The notes under the pieces: model-generated
What the model saw: only the letters and a program-made list of their open reading frames with translations
The model's database searches: none
What the model was told of the DNA's origin: nothing
Source: Pseudomonas sp. FP2335
GTDB lineage: Bacteria; Pseudomonadota; Gammaproteobacteria; Pseudomonadales; Pseudomonadaceae
Reading direction: 5' to 3'
Assembly (NCBI RefSeq): GCF_030687535.1
Contig: NZ_CP117437.1
Location: forward strand, 2,129,501 to 2,193,500
DNA length: 64,000 nucleotides
In this document: positions 18,674 through 28,628 of the stretch, piece by piece
How the letters are laid out: each line of letters opens with the position of its first letter
Position numbering within the stretch: position 1 is the first letter of the stretch
Program-made: the position numbers and the translations under genes

Positions 18674-20623
18674 TTACCCGGCATTTGTCGGTTTTTTGCC
18701 GCGCTTGGGGCCCGCCGCGGTCTTGCGTGGAGCGCTCTTTCGCTTCTTTTTCCAGGGGGCAGCCCCTCGGCCTGCCGGGCTCGCCGGGCCGCTGATGGTC
18801 ATGCGCAGGCCGTTGCAACGTGCCACCTGTTTGCTCATCCAGGCCGCTTGTTTGGCGACGAATTCTTCCAGGCTCATCTCGCCGCTTTGCACCATGTCCA
18901 GGGCCTGCTCCCAGATCGCGGTGGTGCCGGGGTCGGCGATGGCGCGGGGCACGGCGTCGATCAGGCTGAATGCCGCCGGGGTGGCCGAGAGGGCCTTGCC
19001 GTTTTTCACCAGGTAACCACGGTCCAGCAAGCCCTGGATAATCCCGGCACGGGTCGCTTCGGTGCCGATGCCAGTGGTGTCCTTGAGCTTTTGCTTGAGG
19101 AGCGGGTCTTGCACCAGCTTGGCGACGTTTTTCATCGCCTTGATCAGGTCGCCTTCGGTAAAGGGTTTGGGGGGCTGGGTCCACAGGTCCTTGAGGTTGA
19201 CCTTGTCCACCGCGTAATCCTGGCCCTGAACCAATGGCGGCAAGGCTTGGGGTGTCGCAACGTCGCGTCCCTTTGCCGGCGCCAGAGCTTCCGGCAGGGC
19301 GCGCTTCCAGCCCGGTTCGATCACAACCTTGCCCACCGCCCGCAACGCTTGCCCTGCGCAGTCGAAGTCGGCCTGGGTGCGATCGTATTCATGGTTGGGC
19401 AGGAACTGCGCCAGGTAACGTGCGCGAATCAAGGTGTACACCGCACGGTACTTGCCGGTGAGTTGCCCGACATCCTTGCCCGCGCCGGTGGGAATGATGC
19501 CGTGGTGGGCGCTGACCTTGGCGTCGTTCCACGCCCGGGAGCGGCGTTGCGGGTCGAGATGGGGCATCAGTTCATTCACTGCCGCATCTGCACGGCCCAG
19601 CGCCGCGAGAATTTTCGGCGCGTCGCTGTGCTGGCTCAGCGGCAGGTAGCCGCAGTCGCTGCGGGGGTAGGTGATGACCTTGTGGGTTTCGTACAGCGAC
19701 TGGGCGATGTCCAGGGTTTCCTGGGCGCCGAGGCCGAGTTTTTTCGAACAGATTTCCTGCAGGGTGCCCAGATCGAAGGGCAGGGGCGCCACGTCGCGCA
19801 TGCGCTCGGTGCGCAACTTGACCAGTCGTGCGCTGGCGGCGTTGCGCATGCCAGCGGCGGCCTCCTGTGCCAATGGCAGGTTGAGGCAGCGGCCCTGGTC
19901 ATCACAGGCATCTTCGGCGGCGCGCCATTGGGCGGTAAAGGTCATGTGTGCGTGTCGCAGGTCGACATCGATGGCCCAGTACGCCACCGGCACGAAGTCG
20001 GCGATGCTGCGGTCGCGGTCCACCACCAGGCGCAAGGTCGGAGTCTGCACGCGGCCCACGGGCAATACGCCTTGATAGCCGGACTGACGCCCGAGCAGGG
20101 TAAACAAGCGACTCATGTTCATGCCGATCAGCCAGTCGGCGCGGGAACGACCAAGGGCCGAGTGATAGAGGCTGAAGGTCTCGGCACCGGGCTTGAGTGC
20201 GGCGAGGGCCTTGCGGATGGATGCGTCGTCCAGCGCCGACAGCCACAGGCGCTGGATCGGCCCGCGATAGCGGCAGTGCTCCACCAGTTCACGGGCGATC
20301 ATCTCGCCTTCACGGTCGGCGTCGGTGGCGATCACCAGTTCCTGGGCTTCCCCCAGCAGGCGCTTGACCGCCTTGAACTGGCTGGCGGTCTTGGGCTTGA
20401 CCCGCATCTTCCATTTTTCCGGAACGATCGGCAGATCGGCCAGCACCCAGCGCTTGTACTTTTCGTCGTAGGCATCGGGTGGGGCGGTTTCCAGCAGGTG
20501 GCCGATGCACCAGGTGACCGTGACCCCATTGCCCAGCCAGCAACCGTCGCCGCGACGACTGGCGCCGAGCACGGCCGCGATGTCCTTGGCCTGGGAGGGT
20601 TTTTCACAGAGGTACAGCCGCAT
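18674..20623 (-). CDS. topB: DNA topoisomerase III
   Basis: The 649-residue type IA topoisomerase begins with the TOPRIM domain (MRLYLCEKPSQA; DADREGEMIARE carries the metal-binding acidic residues). The catalytic Tyr lies in THKVITYPRSDC near residue 320. The enzyme decatenates DNA by single-strand passage. The final 30 residues are Lys/Arg-rich and probably add DNA affinity. ATG 20623 matches the usual MRL start. Two earlier in-frame starts (20629, 20632) lack a better binding site. Confidence 0.94.
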   Translation of the reverse strand: MRLYLCEKPSQAKDIAAVLGASRRGDGCWLGNGVTVTWCIGHLLETAPPDAYDEKYKRWVLADLPIVPEKWKMRVKPKTASQFKAVKRLLGEAQELVIATDADREGEMIARELVEHCRYRGPIQRLWLSALDDASIRKALAALKPGAETFSLYHSALGRSRADWLIGMNMSRLFTLLGRQSGYQGVLPVGRVQTPTLRLVVDRDRSIADFVPVAYWAIDVDLRHAHMTFTAQWRAAEDACDDQGRCLNLPLAQEAAAGMRNAASARLVKLRTERMRDVAPLPFDLGTLQEICSKKLGLGAQETLDIAQSLYETHKVITYPRSDCGYLPLSQHSDAPKILAALGRADAAVNELMPHLDPQRRSRAWNDAKVSAHHGIIPTGAGKDVGQLTGKYRAVYTLIRARYLAQFLPNHEYDRTQADFDCAGQALRAVGKVVIEPGWKRALPEALAPAKGRDVATPQALPPLVQGQDYAVDKVNLKDLWTQPPKPFTEGDLIKAMKNVAKLVQDPLLKQKLKDTTGIGTEATRAGIIQGLLDRGYLVKNGKALSATPAAFSLIDAVPRAIADPGTTAIWEQALDMVQSGEMSLEEFVAKQAAWMSKQVARCNGLRMTISGPASPAGRGAAPWKKKRKSAPRKTAAGPKRGKKPTNAG

Positions 20624-20732
20624 GGTCATCACATCAGATCAGGTTGATGCTGTGCAGGATGCTCAGTCAGCGGGCATTGATCAACCATTATCTGTATGGA
20701 TGTACAGCAATTTGTGTGGTCACCGCAAAACA

Positions 20733-20839
20733 AATGTGGGAGCGGGCTTGCTCGCGAAGGCGGCGTGTCAGCCAATACATGTTTGACTGATCCACTGCTT
20801 TCGCGGGCAAGCCCGCTCCCACACAAGCCCGCTCCCACG
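20733..20839. repeat. REP doublet with an extra arm
   Basis: ATGTGGGAGCGGGCTTGC and its inverted partner face each other, followed by an additional AAGCCCGCTCCCAC copy. It lies between topB (upstream end) and the MHS transporter gene end. Confidence 0.87.
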
Positions 20840-20865
20840 GGGAATCTCCCGTGTTCAGGGGGCCC

Positions 20866-22488
20866 TCAGTTATTGTCGATGTCCACGTGCCGGGTTTCCT
20901 TGAGGCAGATCATCCCCACCACTAGGCTCACCCCGGTCACCACCACCGGATACCACAGGCCGTAGAAAATATCCCCGGTGTACACCACCAACGCAAACGA
21001 CACGGTCGGCAGGAACCCGCCAAACCAACCGTTGCCGATGTGGTAGGGCAGGGACATCGAGGTGTAGCGGATGCGCGTCGGGAACAGTTCCACCATCAAC
21101 GCCGCCAGCGGGCCGTAGCACATGGCCGCGATCAGGATCAGCGCGACGATCAGCACCACCACCATGGTTTTGTTGACCTGGGCCACGTCCGCCGAACTCG
21201 GGTAGCCCGCCAGGGTCACCGCGCCACGCAGGGCCGCTTCGTCAAAACCGTCGATGCGCACTTCGCCGATGCTGACCTGCACCGGGCTGCCGGCCGGGGC
21301 GGCGGCGCTGCTGTAGGGCAGGCCCTGCTTGACGAGGAAGGTCTTGACCTTGTCGCATGGGCTGTCGAATTTGGCCTTGCCCACCGGGTCGAACTGGAAG
21401 GTGCAGGTGGCCGGGTCGGCCAGCACGGTGATTGGTGCCTGTTGGCTGGCCTGGTCCATGGCCGGGTTGGTGTAGTGCGCCAGGCTCTTGAAGATCGGGA
21501 AGTACAGCGCGGTCGCCAGCAGCAGGCCGAGCATCAGCACGGGCTTGCGCCCCACCTTGTCCGACAGCCAGCCGAAGAAGATAAAGAACGGTGCGCCAAT
21601 CACCACGCTGATGATCAACAACATGTTGGCCAGGGCCGGGTCCATTTTCAGGAACTGGGTGAGGAAGAACAGCACATAGAACTGCGCCGCGTAGAAGGTC
21701 ACCGCCTGGCCGCCGTTGATACTGAACAGTGCGATCAGCACCACCTTGAGGTTTTCCCACTTGCCGAACGACTCACGGATCGGCGATTTGCTCGCCTTGC
21801 CTTCCTCTTTCATTTTCAGAAACGCCGGTGACTCGTGCAGGCTCATGCGAATCCAGGTGGAAATGCCCAGCAGTACGATGGAAAACAGGAACGGAATACG
21901 CCAGCCCCACACTTCGAACTGGTCGCCGGTGAAGTAACGGCAGGCCAGTACCACCAGCAGCGACAGCAACAGGCCGATGGTCGCGGTGGATTGAATCCAG
22001 CTGGTATGAAAGCCGCGCTTGCCCGCCGGGGCATGCTCGGCCACATAGGTCGCCGCGCCGCCGTATTCGCCGCCCAGTGCCAGGCCTTGCAGCATGCGCA
22101 GCACGATCAGGATGATCGGCGCCGCAATGCCGATGCTCGCATAGGTCGGCAACAAGCCCACGCAGAACGTCGCCACGCCCATCAAGATGATGGTCACCAG
22201 GAACGTGTATTTGCGCCCGATCATGTCGCCCAGGCGACCGAACACCAGTGCGCCGAACGGCCGCACCACAAAGCCGGCCGCAAAGGCCATCAAGGCAAAG
22301 ATGAAGGCCGTGGTGTCGTTGACCCCGGCAAAGAACTGCTTGCTGATCACCGCCGCAAGGGCGCCGTAAAGGAAAAAGTCATACCACTCGAACACCGTCC
22401 CCAGGGACGAGGCGAAGATGACCTTCTTGGAATCGTTACCGGTGCTCGCGTCTGCCGCCGAGCCCAGGGTTTGAACATGTTCTGACAT
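20866..22488 (-). CDS. MFS transporter of the metabolite:H+ symporter (MHS) family
   Basis: The 540-residue protein has 12 helices and MHS signatures: SSLGTVFEWYDFFLYG in helix 1, GRLGDMIGRKYTF in loop 2-3, and RMLQGLALGGEYGGAATYVAEHAP in helix 4. An unusual loop of about 110 residues between helices 8 and 9 (roughly residues 345-445) contains paired cysteines and is likely periplasmic. MHS members import organic acids, betaine or proline. It is transcribed after the GMC oxidoreductase gene, so it may import that enzyme's substrate. GAGGGC precedes the ATG. Confidence 0.88.
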   Translation of the reverse strand: MSEHVQTLGSAADASTGNDSKKVIFASSLGTVFEWYDFFLYGALAAVISKQFFAGVNDTTAFIFALMAFAAGFVVRPFGALVFGRLGDMIGRKYTFLVTIILMGVATFCVGLLPTYASIGIAAPIILIVLRMLQGLALGGEYGGAATYVAEHAPAGKRGFHTSWIQSTATIGLLLSLLVVLACRYFTGDQFEVWGWRIPFLFSIVLLGISTWIRMSLHESPAFLKMKEEGKASKSPIRESFGKWENLKVVLIALFSINGGQAVTFYAAQFYVLFFLTQFLKMDPALANMLLIISVVIGAPFFIFFGWLSDKVGRKPVLMLGLLLATALYFPIFKSLAHYTNPAMDQASQQAPITVLADPATCTFQFDPVGKAKFDSPCDKVKTFLVKQGLPYSSAAAPAGSPVQVSIGEVRIDGFDEAALRGAVTLAGYPSSADVAQVNKTMVVVLIVALILIAAMCYGPLAALMVELFPTRIRYTSMSLPYHIGNGWFGGFLPTVSFALVVYTGDIFYGLWYPVVVTGVSLVVGMICLKETRHVDIDNN

Positions 22489-22553
22489 CGGGTAGCCCTC
22501 ACAGTGATTATTTATTGTTGTTCCACTGTCGGCGCCAGGTGTGGCGCCGCTAT

Positions 22554-24200
22554 TCAGATTGCATGGACCAGTTCTCTCTCCGGGGCAAGGCTCCTTGTAT
22601 TCGGCGAAAGGATCAGCTGTGCGGCTTTTTCCGCGATCATCAGCGTGGGTGAACAGGTATTGCCGGACGTGATGCGCGGCATGATCGAGGCATCGGCGAT
22701 GCGCAGGCCGGGTACGCCATGCACGCGCAGTTGGGCGTCGACCACGGCATCCGGATCGTTGCCCATGCGGCAGGTGCCCACCGGATGGAAGATGGTGGTG
22801 CCGATCCGCGCGGCGGCTTCGTGCAGTTCGTCCTCGGTTTGCAGTGCGTCGCCGGGCAGGTATTCCACCGGCTTGAACGGGCGCAGGGCCGGCGCGGCGA
22901 CGATGCGGCGGGTCAGGCGGATCGCATCGGCAGCCACCCGCAGGTCTTGCGGATGGCTGAGGTAATTGGGCCGGATCAGCGGCGCATCTGCCGGGTTGGC
23001 CGAGCGGATGTCCACACGGCCACGGCTTTGCGGACGCAGGTCGCAGACCGAGGCGGTAAACGCCGGGAACCCGTGCAACGGTTCGCCAAAGCGCTCCAGG
23101 GACAGCGGTTGCACATGGTATTCAAGGTTGGCCGAGGTCTGCTCCGGGCTCGAGCGGGCAAACGCGCCGAGTTGGCTGGGCGCCATCGACAGTGGGCCGC
23201 TGCGGTCATACAGGTAGCGCAGGCCCATGCCCATCTTGCCCCACACGGAACCGGCGATCTGGTTGAGGGTGCGGGCGTTTTCCAGTTTGTAGATCAGGCG
23301 CAGTTGCAGGTGATCCTGCAGGTTGCCGCCGACGCCGGGCAATTCATGCAGCAGGTTGATGCCCAGCGGCTTGAGCACGTTGGAAGGACCAATCCCCGAA
23401 CGCTGCAAAATGCCTGGCGAACCGACTGAGCCGGCGCACAACACGATTTCCTTGCGTGCCTTCCAGTTCAACGACTGGCCCAGCTGGCGGCCGACCACTT
23501 GCGAGGCGCGGCCGTTTTCCAGGAGCACGCGATCGACTTCCACGCCGGTCAGCACCGTGAGATTGGGCCGCTGGCGGATCGGCTTGAGAAACGCCTTGGC
23601 CGCATTCCAGCGCACACCGGCCTTCTGGTTGACCTGGAAGTAGCCGCAACCTTCGTTGTCACCCGTGTTGAAATCGTTGGTGTTGGCGATGCCGCTTTGC
23701 GCCGCTGCATCGCGGAACGCATCGAGGATCGGCCAGTGCAAGCGCTGTTGTTCGACACGCCATTCACCGCCATCGCTGTGAAATGGCGAGCTGCCGGCAA
23801 AATGGTTTTCGCTTTTCTTGAACAGCGGCAACACCTCGTCCCACGCCCAGCCCGGGTTGCCTGCCGCCGCCCAACCGTCGTAATCCTGGGCCTGGCCACG
23901 CATGTAGATCATGCCATTGATCGACGAGCAGCCACCCAACACCTTGCCCCGTGGATAACTCAATGCACGGCCTTGCAGGCCTTCCTGGACTTCGGTCTTG
24001 AAACACCAGTCGGTGCGCGGGTTGCCGATGCAGAACAGGTAGCCGACGGGGATGTGGATCCAGGGATAGTTGTCGCGGCCACCGGCTTCGAGCAACAGCA
24101 CGCGGTGGGCGGGGTTGGCGGACAGACGATTGGCCAGCAGGCAGCCAGCGGGGCCGGCGCCGACGACGATGTAGTCGAATTCAGCAGTTGCAGTGGGCAT
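22554..24200 (-). CDS. GMC-family FAD oxidoreductase (choline/alcohol dehydrogenase-like)
   Basis: The 548-residue flavoprotein has the FAD-binding YIVVGAGPAGCLLANRLS at its N-terminus, GMC signature 1 (YPRGKVLGGCSSINGMIYMR) near residue 80, and the active-site region FHPVGTCRMG near residue 480. It lacks a signal peptide. The family oxidises primary alcohols such as choline, long-chain alcohols or polyethylene glycol. The substrate is unknown. It lies 65 bp upstream of the MHS transporter gene and divergent from a LysR gene, making a three-part catabolic cassette. Confidence 0.9.
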   Translation of the reverse strand: MPTATAEFDYIVVGAGPAGCLLANRLSANPAHRVLLLEAGGRDNYPWIHIPVGYLFCIGNPRTDWCFKTEVQEGLQGRALSYPRGKVLGGCSSINGMIYMRGQAQDYDGWAAAGNPGWAWDEVLPLFKKSENHFAGSSPFHSDGGEWRVEQQRLHWPILDAFRDAAAQSGIANTNDFNTGDNEGCGYFQVNQKAGVRWNAAKAFLKPIRQRPNLTVLTGVEVDRVLLENGRASQVVGRQLGQSLNWKARKEIVLCAGSVGSPGILQRSGIGPSNVLKPLGINLLHELPGVGGNLQDHLQLRLIYKLENARTLNQIAGSVWGKMGMGLRYLYDRSGPLSMAPSQLGAFARSSPEQTSANLEYHVQPLSLERFGEPLHGFPAFTASVCDLRPQSRGRVDIRSANPADAPLIRPNYLSHPQDLRVAADAIRLTRRIVAAPALRPFKPVEYLPGDALQTEDELHEAAARIGTTIFHPVGTCRMGNDPDAVVDAQLRVHGVPGLRIADASIMPRITSGNTCSPTLMIAEKAAQLILSPNTRSLAPERELVHAI

Positions 24201-24330
24201 CTGAAGGGCTCGCTTGTTTTTCTTATTACCCCCATCCTAGTTGTTAGTTTTCGTCTTAAAAATGTTAGTTTTTACCCAGCTGCTGTGCGTTTTTAAACAG
24301 CGCCGCCCAGGCTGATGCAATGGAGGTGTC

Positions 24331-25224
24331 ATGTTCGACTGGAATGACCTGCGCTATTTTCTCGAGTTGCAACGCAGTGGCCGCCTGATCACCGCTGCAC
24401 AGCGCCTGAAAACCACCCACGCCACCGTCGCCCGGCATATCGAGGCCATCGAGAAGAGCCTCGGCACCGCGTTGTTTGTGCAACACGCCCAGGGCTACGA
24501 GCTGACGCCAGCCGGCGAAGCGCTGCTCAAGCACGCCGAAGCCATGGAGAACGTCGCGCTGCTGGCCGAAGACGAACTCACCCATAGCGCTGCGCCGTTG
24601 GGCAAGATCCGCTTGGGCGTCGCCGAAGGCCTGGGGGTGATGTTCCTCGCCAGTCGCATGGGAGGGTTGTTTGATCGCTACCCTGGATTGGAAGTGGAGC
24701 TGGTGGCCGTGCCGCGCTTTGTCAGCATCCTCAACCGTGAAGCGGAGATCAGCATCCACCTGGAACGCCCCAGTGTCGATCAACTGGTCACGCGCAAACT
24801 CACCGACTATCGCCTGGCCCTCTACGCCAGTCGCGCGTACCTGGACCGCAGTCCGCCGATTGAAAAGCGTGAAGATCTCGCGGCGCACGCGTGGATCGAC
24901 TATGTGGACGACTTGCTGTTCAGCCAGGAGCTGAAATTCCTCAGCAGCTTCTGCCGCAACCCCAAGGTGGTGTTTCACAGCACCAGTGTGATCGCCCAGC
25001 ACCAGGCGGCGCGTTCGGGGCTGGGGATCGCCGTGTTGCCGTGTTTCATGGCGGCTGGCGACCCGGACCTGGTGCCGTTGTTGCCGGCAGAGAACATCCA
25101 GCGCAGCTACTGGATCAGTTCGCGCCGGGAGCTGCACAAGTCGGTGCGCCTGCGGGTGTTGTGGGATTACGTGGTGGAGTTGTGCGCGCGGGAGCAAGGG
25201 TTGCTGCTCGGCGAAACCAACTGA
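24331..25224 (+). CDS. LysR family regulator divergent from the GMC oxidoreductase
   Basis: The 297-residue protein has an N-terminal winged helix (residues 1-60, LRYFLELQRSGRLITAAQRL) and a LysR effector domain. GGAGGTG sits 5 nt before the ATG. The 130-bp spacer shared with the GMC gene contains a GTTAGTTTTT-type direct repeat (24243 and 24264) that may be bound by this regulator. It probably senses the substrate of the oxidoreductase. Confidence 0.85.
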   Translation: MFDWNDLRYFLELQRSGRLITAAQRLKTTHATVARHIEAIEKSLGTALFVQHAQGYELTPAGEALLKHAEAMENVALLAEDELTHSAAPLGKIRLGVAEGLGVMFLASRMGGLFDRYPGLEVELVAVPRFVSILNREAEISIHLERPSVDQLVTRKLTDYRLALYASRAYLDRSPPIEKREDLAAHAWIDYVDDLLFSQELKFLSSFCRNPKVVFHSTSVIAQHQAARSGLGIAVLPCFMAAGDPDLVPLLPAENIQRSYWISSRRELHKSVRLRVLWDYVVELCAREQGLLLGETN

Positions 25225-25240
25225 CTGAAACCGGATTAAA

Positions 25241-25475
25241 CCTGTGGGGGCGGGTTTGCTCGCGAATGCGGTGAATCAGTCACACATCTACTGACTGACA
25301 CTCCGCTTTCGCGGGCAAGCCCGCTCCCACAGGTGATCGGTGTTGCTGGGCTGTCAGCGCTCGGCTGGAGATCGCCCAGGCACTGCCAATCCCCTGTGTC
25401 GAGCTTTAGCGAGGCTGCGAAGGCGGCGGCACTGTTGGCGGATATGCTGCCTCTCAACCATAGAATCTCCCACAG
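25241..25475. repeat. REP doublet joined to an inverted copy of the composite repeat
   Basis: 25241-25332 is a facing REP pair. From about 25300 the sequence continues as the reverse complement of the 163-bp unit seen at 11940 (GGTGATCGGTGTTG, CGGCTGGAGATCGCC, CACTGCCAATCCCCTGTG, AGCGAGGCTGCGAAGG, GGCGGCACTGTTGG). Confidence 0.87.
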
Positions 25476-25500
25476 TTTGATTTTGGTGTGTCAGGAAGGT

Positions 25501-27360
25501 TTAGAGTTTCACCACCTGATGCACCTGCTCCGCACAGGCCCGTGCATCGTCGACCATCTTCCCAAACGCCGCGCTGACAATTTCATCGTGGGTCAGCCAG
25601 CGCATTTTCTGGCTCAGGCGATAGTGATAGCGCAAGACGCCATCCTCGCGCTTGCCTTCCAGATCCAGGTCGTACCACGGCGAGCGTACCTGGCAGCCGG
25701 GAATGGTCTTTTCCATCTGCCCGCCGCTCAGGGTAATGGTGTAGTCATTCGTTTGCGGATTGCCCTGGTCCAGGTCGGCTTGCTGCCCCTGGCGGCGGTA
25801 GTCGATGAAGGTATCCCAGCGGCCTTTGAGCGACTCATCGGAGTAGACGTAGTCGTTCCCCAGTTTTTCCAGGGCACGCTGGTCGCTCATGTTGGCCGTG
25901 ATGCTATACCCGTCGTGTACGACAAAACCTGTGGCTGCGCGGGAGACGCGGCAGTCGCTGATCTCGTGGCCGAAGTTGGCGCAGATGTTCTGGTCGGTGG
26001 CGGTGGCGCCTTGCTGGCGGTCGGCGACACTCAGTTGCATCAGCGGCAGGCGACTGAAGGCGAGGGTTGCTTGAATCGTGGCGTTGCCCTGCTGGTCGTA
26101 GTGCACCTGTTTATTCAGGCGCAGGGTGGTTTCGGCACGTTCCAACGGGATATGTTCCTCGCGCACCTGGCCCTGGGCGTCATTGACCAGCACCCAGCGG
26201 TCCTGGAGGTCGGGCATGGTCTGGCATGGGGCAAACACCGGGTTGGTCGGGTCCAGCCACCAGACCTGGCCGTCCACCTGGGCGCGCACGATGGCGTGGT
26301 TTGGCGCGTGGGTGCCGGGGATCAGCAACGACTCGGCCAGATCACCGCGGCTGACCCAGGCGGTTTCGGCGTGAATGCCGCTGGCCTTGAGCAGGGCGGT
26401 CAACAGGATCGCCAGGTCTTTACAGTCGCCATACCCATGCTGCTCGATTTCTGCCAGGTTAAACGGCACATAACCGCGTTCCGTGGCGCGCCAGTCGCCG
26501 AGGTAACGATAGTGATCGTTGATGTGCTGCATCAACCGGGCAACCTGCTCGGCCGGCGCCAGGTTGCGCACGGCGGCGACGGCAGCGGCGCTTTGCGGCG
26601 GCAGGTTGGCTCCGAGGATCTGGTTGTAGCGCTGGCCCAGATCGCCGAAATACGCCTGGCGTTCCAGGGCGCTGCCCACCTCGATGCGTGGGATGTGCAG
26701 CAGCGCAGCGTTGGGGGATTCGTTGATGTAGTTCAGAAAAGTCGGGGCTTTTTGCACCACGTCCAGGGTCTTGCCGTTGGCTGATGGCGTCACCTGGAAA
26801 CCGTCGAACCCTTCACTGCGCCACTGGATCGGCCGCTCGGCAGTAAAGCGTGCCTTGAAGTGGTCGCGCCGGGCCGCGCTGGGGCCGAACTTGAGGGCGT
26901 AATGAAACTGCGTCATCAGCGGCTTGGCGGGGTGATGCTCGCGCACGGTGTAGCGAATCTGAGTGCCAACGCGCAGGTTGGGGAAGGCCAGGGAGGTCTG
27001 CTTGTCGCGACTGAAACCCTGGTCCGGGTTGGGCGCGGTGCGCGTATCGATCTGCGTGTCCGCCAGGGCGACCGGCTTGGCACCGGGCTGGGTGGATTGC
27101 GCGCCGAGTACTTCGAAGGTATCGCCTTCGGAGTAATCGAAGTCGATCCGCGAGAGCATCTCGCGACCGCTGGGCTTGAGAATGGTGTACTGGTAAGTGG
27201 TGGTGCAGTCGGTGCTGGCGTCACGATTGAAGTGGCAATGCAGCTCAGTGTCGCTGGACAGCGGGGCTTCGGCCAAGGGTTGCAATGCGGCAAAAACGGC
27301 TGGGGTAACAAGCCCCAGACTGATGGCAATCAAAGGGCGGTGAAACAAAAAACGGTACAT
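25501..27360 (-). CDS. Exported DUF3857 / transglutaminase-like protein
   Basis: The 619-residue protein has a signal peptide (RPLIAISLGLVTPAVFAA). A DUF3857 beta-rich domain occupies roughly residues 35-230, followed by a transglutaminase-like core in which YGDCKDLAILLTALLKASG holds the Cys and APNHAIVRAQVDGQVWWLDPTNPVF the His and Asp. It is probably periplasmic, with protease or transglutaminase-type chemistry on unknown substrates. ATG 27360 with GAGG upstream is preferred over a GTG at 27378. It is monocistronic. Confidence 0.87.
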   Translation of the reverse strand: MYRFLFHRPLIAISLGLVTPAVFAALQPLAEAPLSSDTELHCHFNRDASTDCTTTYQYTILKPSGREMLSRIDFDYSEGDTFEVLGAQSTQPGAKPVALADTQIDTRTAPNPDQGFSRDKQTSLAFPNLRVGTQIRYTVREHHPAKPLMTQFHYALKFGPSAARRDHFKARFTAERPIQWRSEGFDGFQVTPSANGKTLDVVQKAPTFLNYINESPNAALLHIPRIEVGSALERQAYFGDLGQRYNQILGANLPPQSAAAVAAVRNLAPAEQVARLMQHINDHYRYLGDWRATERGYVPFNLAEIEQHGYGDCKDLAILLTALLKASGIHAETAWVSRGDLAESLLIPGTHAPNHAIVRAQVDGQVWWLDPTNPVFAPCQTMPDLQDRWVLVNDAQGQVREEHIPLERAETTLRLNKQVHYDQQGNATIQATLAFSRLPLMQLSVADRQQGATATDQNICANFGHEISDCRVSRAATGFVVHDGYSITANMSDQRALEKLGNDYVYSDESLKGRWDTFIDYRRQGQQADLDQGNPQTNDYTITLSGGQMEKTIPGCQVRSPWYDLDLEGKREDGVLRYHYRLSQKMRWLTHDEIVSAAFGKMVDDARACAEQVHQVVKL

Positions 27361-27507
27361 GGGCGCCTCGGGTGACACATTGAAACAGCTACCTGGCAGG
27401 TAGCGAGAAGGCGCCGGATGATAATGGATCGCAACGGGGAAGGCCAGGATTGTTCGACAACCAATGTTGCTGAAAGGCCCGTTCTAGAGCCTTGCGTTTG
27501 ACCATCG

Positions 27508-28608
27508 TCAGGGTTTTAGCAATTCGAACTCGGCACTGGCGAGCTTCTCGCCATTGACCAATATGTGGACTGCGTGTTTGCCGGGATAGTGCTTGCGAGT
27601 GGTCAGCTCCCGGATATGTTGCTCGCGCCGAAGGCTGTGCTGTTCACCCGCGCCCAAGGTGAACGCCTTGAGCTTGAACACCTTTTTTGCGCTGTGCCCC
27701 GCACTTTTCACGTAGTCGATGGCGTAGTCCACCACCAGTTTCTGCGCGGTGTCGGCGGTGGATTCCAGGCTGAACGACAGGTTGATCCGCTCACCCAGGT
27801 TGATCACCGCGGGGGTCAACCTCAGTTGGTGCAGCTTCACCTCGGCTTTCGCCCCGGCGCCCATGAGCGTCAGCGCACGGGTGTTGCCTTGTTTGATCAG
27901 GCTGCGCAGGGCGTGGCGGGCGATCCAGGCGGTGTGGGGGTTGTCCAGCGACCAGCCTTCGATCAGCGTGAGTACCCAGTCGGGGTGGTCTTTTGTGATG
28001 TCGTTGAGGTGGTTGGCCACCGATTTGCGCACGTACAGGCTGGGGTCGGCCTTGAGGTTGTCGAGGATCGACGCGCAGCGTTCAGGGTTGGCCTGGACTT
28101 CGGCCAGGCGGAACGACCAGGGCAGGCGCGGGCGCGAGCCTTCGCTGGCGAGGCGGCGTACGTGCTCGTTGGCGTCCTGCGACCAGGTTTGCATCACTGC
28201 GAGGGTGCGCGGGAAGTCGCGCAGCAGGAACTGGCGGATACCGAATTCGGAGGAGCCAAAGGTAGTGAAATACTTGAGTGCGGCCATGGAGCGCTTGAAG
28301 TCATCCTGCCCGTAGCTGGCCACGAAGTGCGGCAGGAACAGGCTGACGAAACTGCTGTTCAGGCGCGGTGCCAGGGCGTAGAGCAGTTCAAGGGTTTGCG
28401 GGTACGCCAGTGGGATTACCGCATGCAGGCTTTCGCTGACCCGCGCCATGCGTTGCAACACCGACAACTCGGCCAGCCCGGCCGTGGCGTGCGTGAGGAA
28501 ACCCTTGGCGTCGAATGCCGGGTACACCGCCGTCATTTCGCTGGCGATGTGTTGCAGGCGCTCGACGTTGAAGATTTCCTTGAGGGCTGGGGCGCTTTGC
28601 TCGGTCAT
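27508..28608 (-). CDS. DNA alkylation repair protein (AlkD-like HEAT repeat)
   Basis: The 366-residue protein consists of helical repeats. The stretch SEFGIRQFLLRDFPRTLAVMQTW, then ANEHVRRLASEGSRPRLPW and DPSLYVRKSVANHLNDITKDHPDWVL, is characteristic of the AlkC/AlkD-like glycosylases that remove N3- and N7-alkylpurines without base flipping. ATG 28608 has GGA 9 nt upstream. A start 12 nt earlier also exists. It follows the glutamine synthetase-like gene by 21 bp in the same direction, with no clear functional link. Confidence 0.85.
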   Translation of the reverse strand: MTEQSAPALKEIFNVERLQHIASEMTAVYPAFDAKGFLTHATAGLAELSVLQRMARVSESLHAVIPLAYPQTLELLYALAPRLNSSFVSLFLPHFVASYGQDDFKRSMAALKYFTTFGSSEFGIRQFLLRDFPRTLAVMQTWSQDANEHVRRLASEGSRPRLPWSFRLAEVQANPERCASILDNLKADPSLYVRKSVANHLNDITKDHPDWVLTLIEGWSLDNPHTAWIARHALRSLIKQGNTRALTLMGAGAKAEVKLHQLRLTPAVINLGERINLSFSLESTADTAQKLVVDYAIDYVKSAGHSAKKVFKLKAFTLGAGEQHSLRREQHIRELTTRKHYPGKHAVHILVNGEKLASAEFELLKP

Positions 28609-28628
28609 CGGTGATTCCATCAGAGGGG

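Noticed and set aside
18848..20647. A 599-codon open frame antisense to topB
   Set aside because: It is Gln/Gly/His-rich and lies fully opposite a clear topoisomerase III. Such shadows are expected in high-GC DNA.
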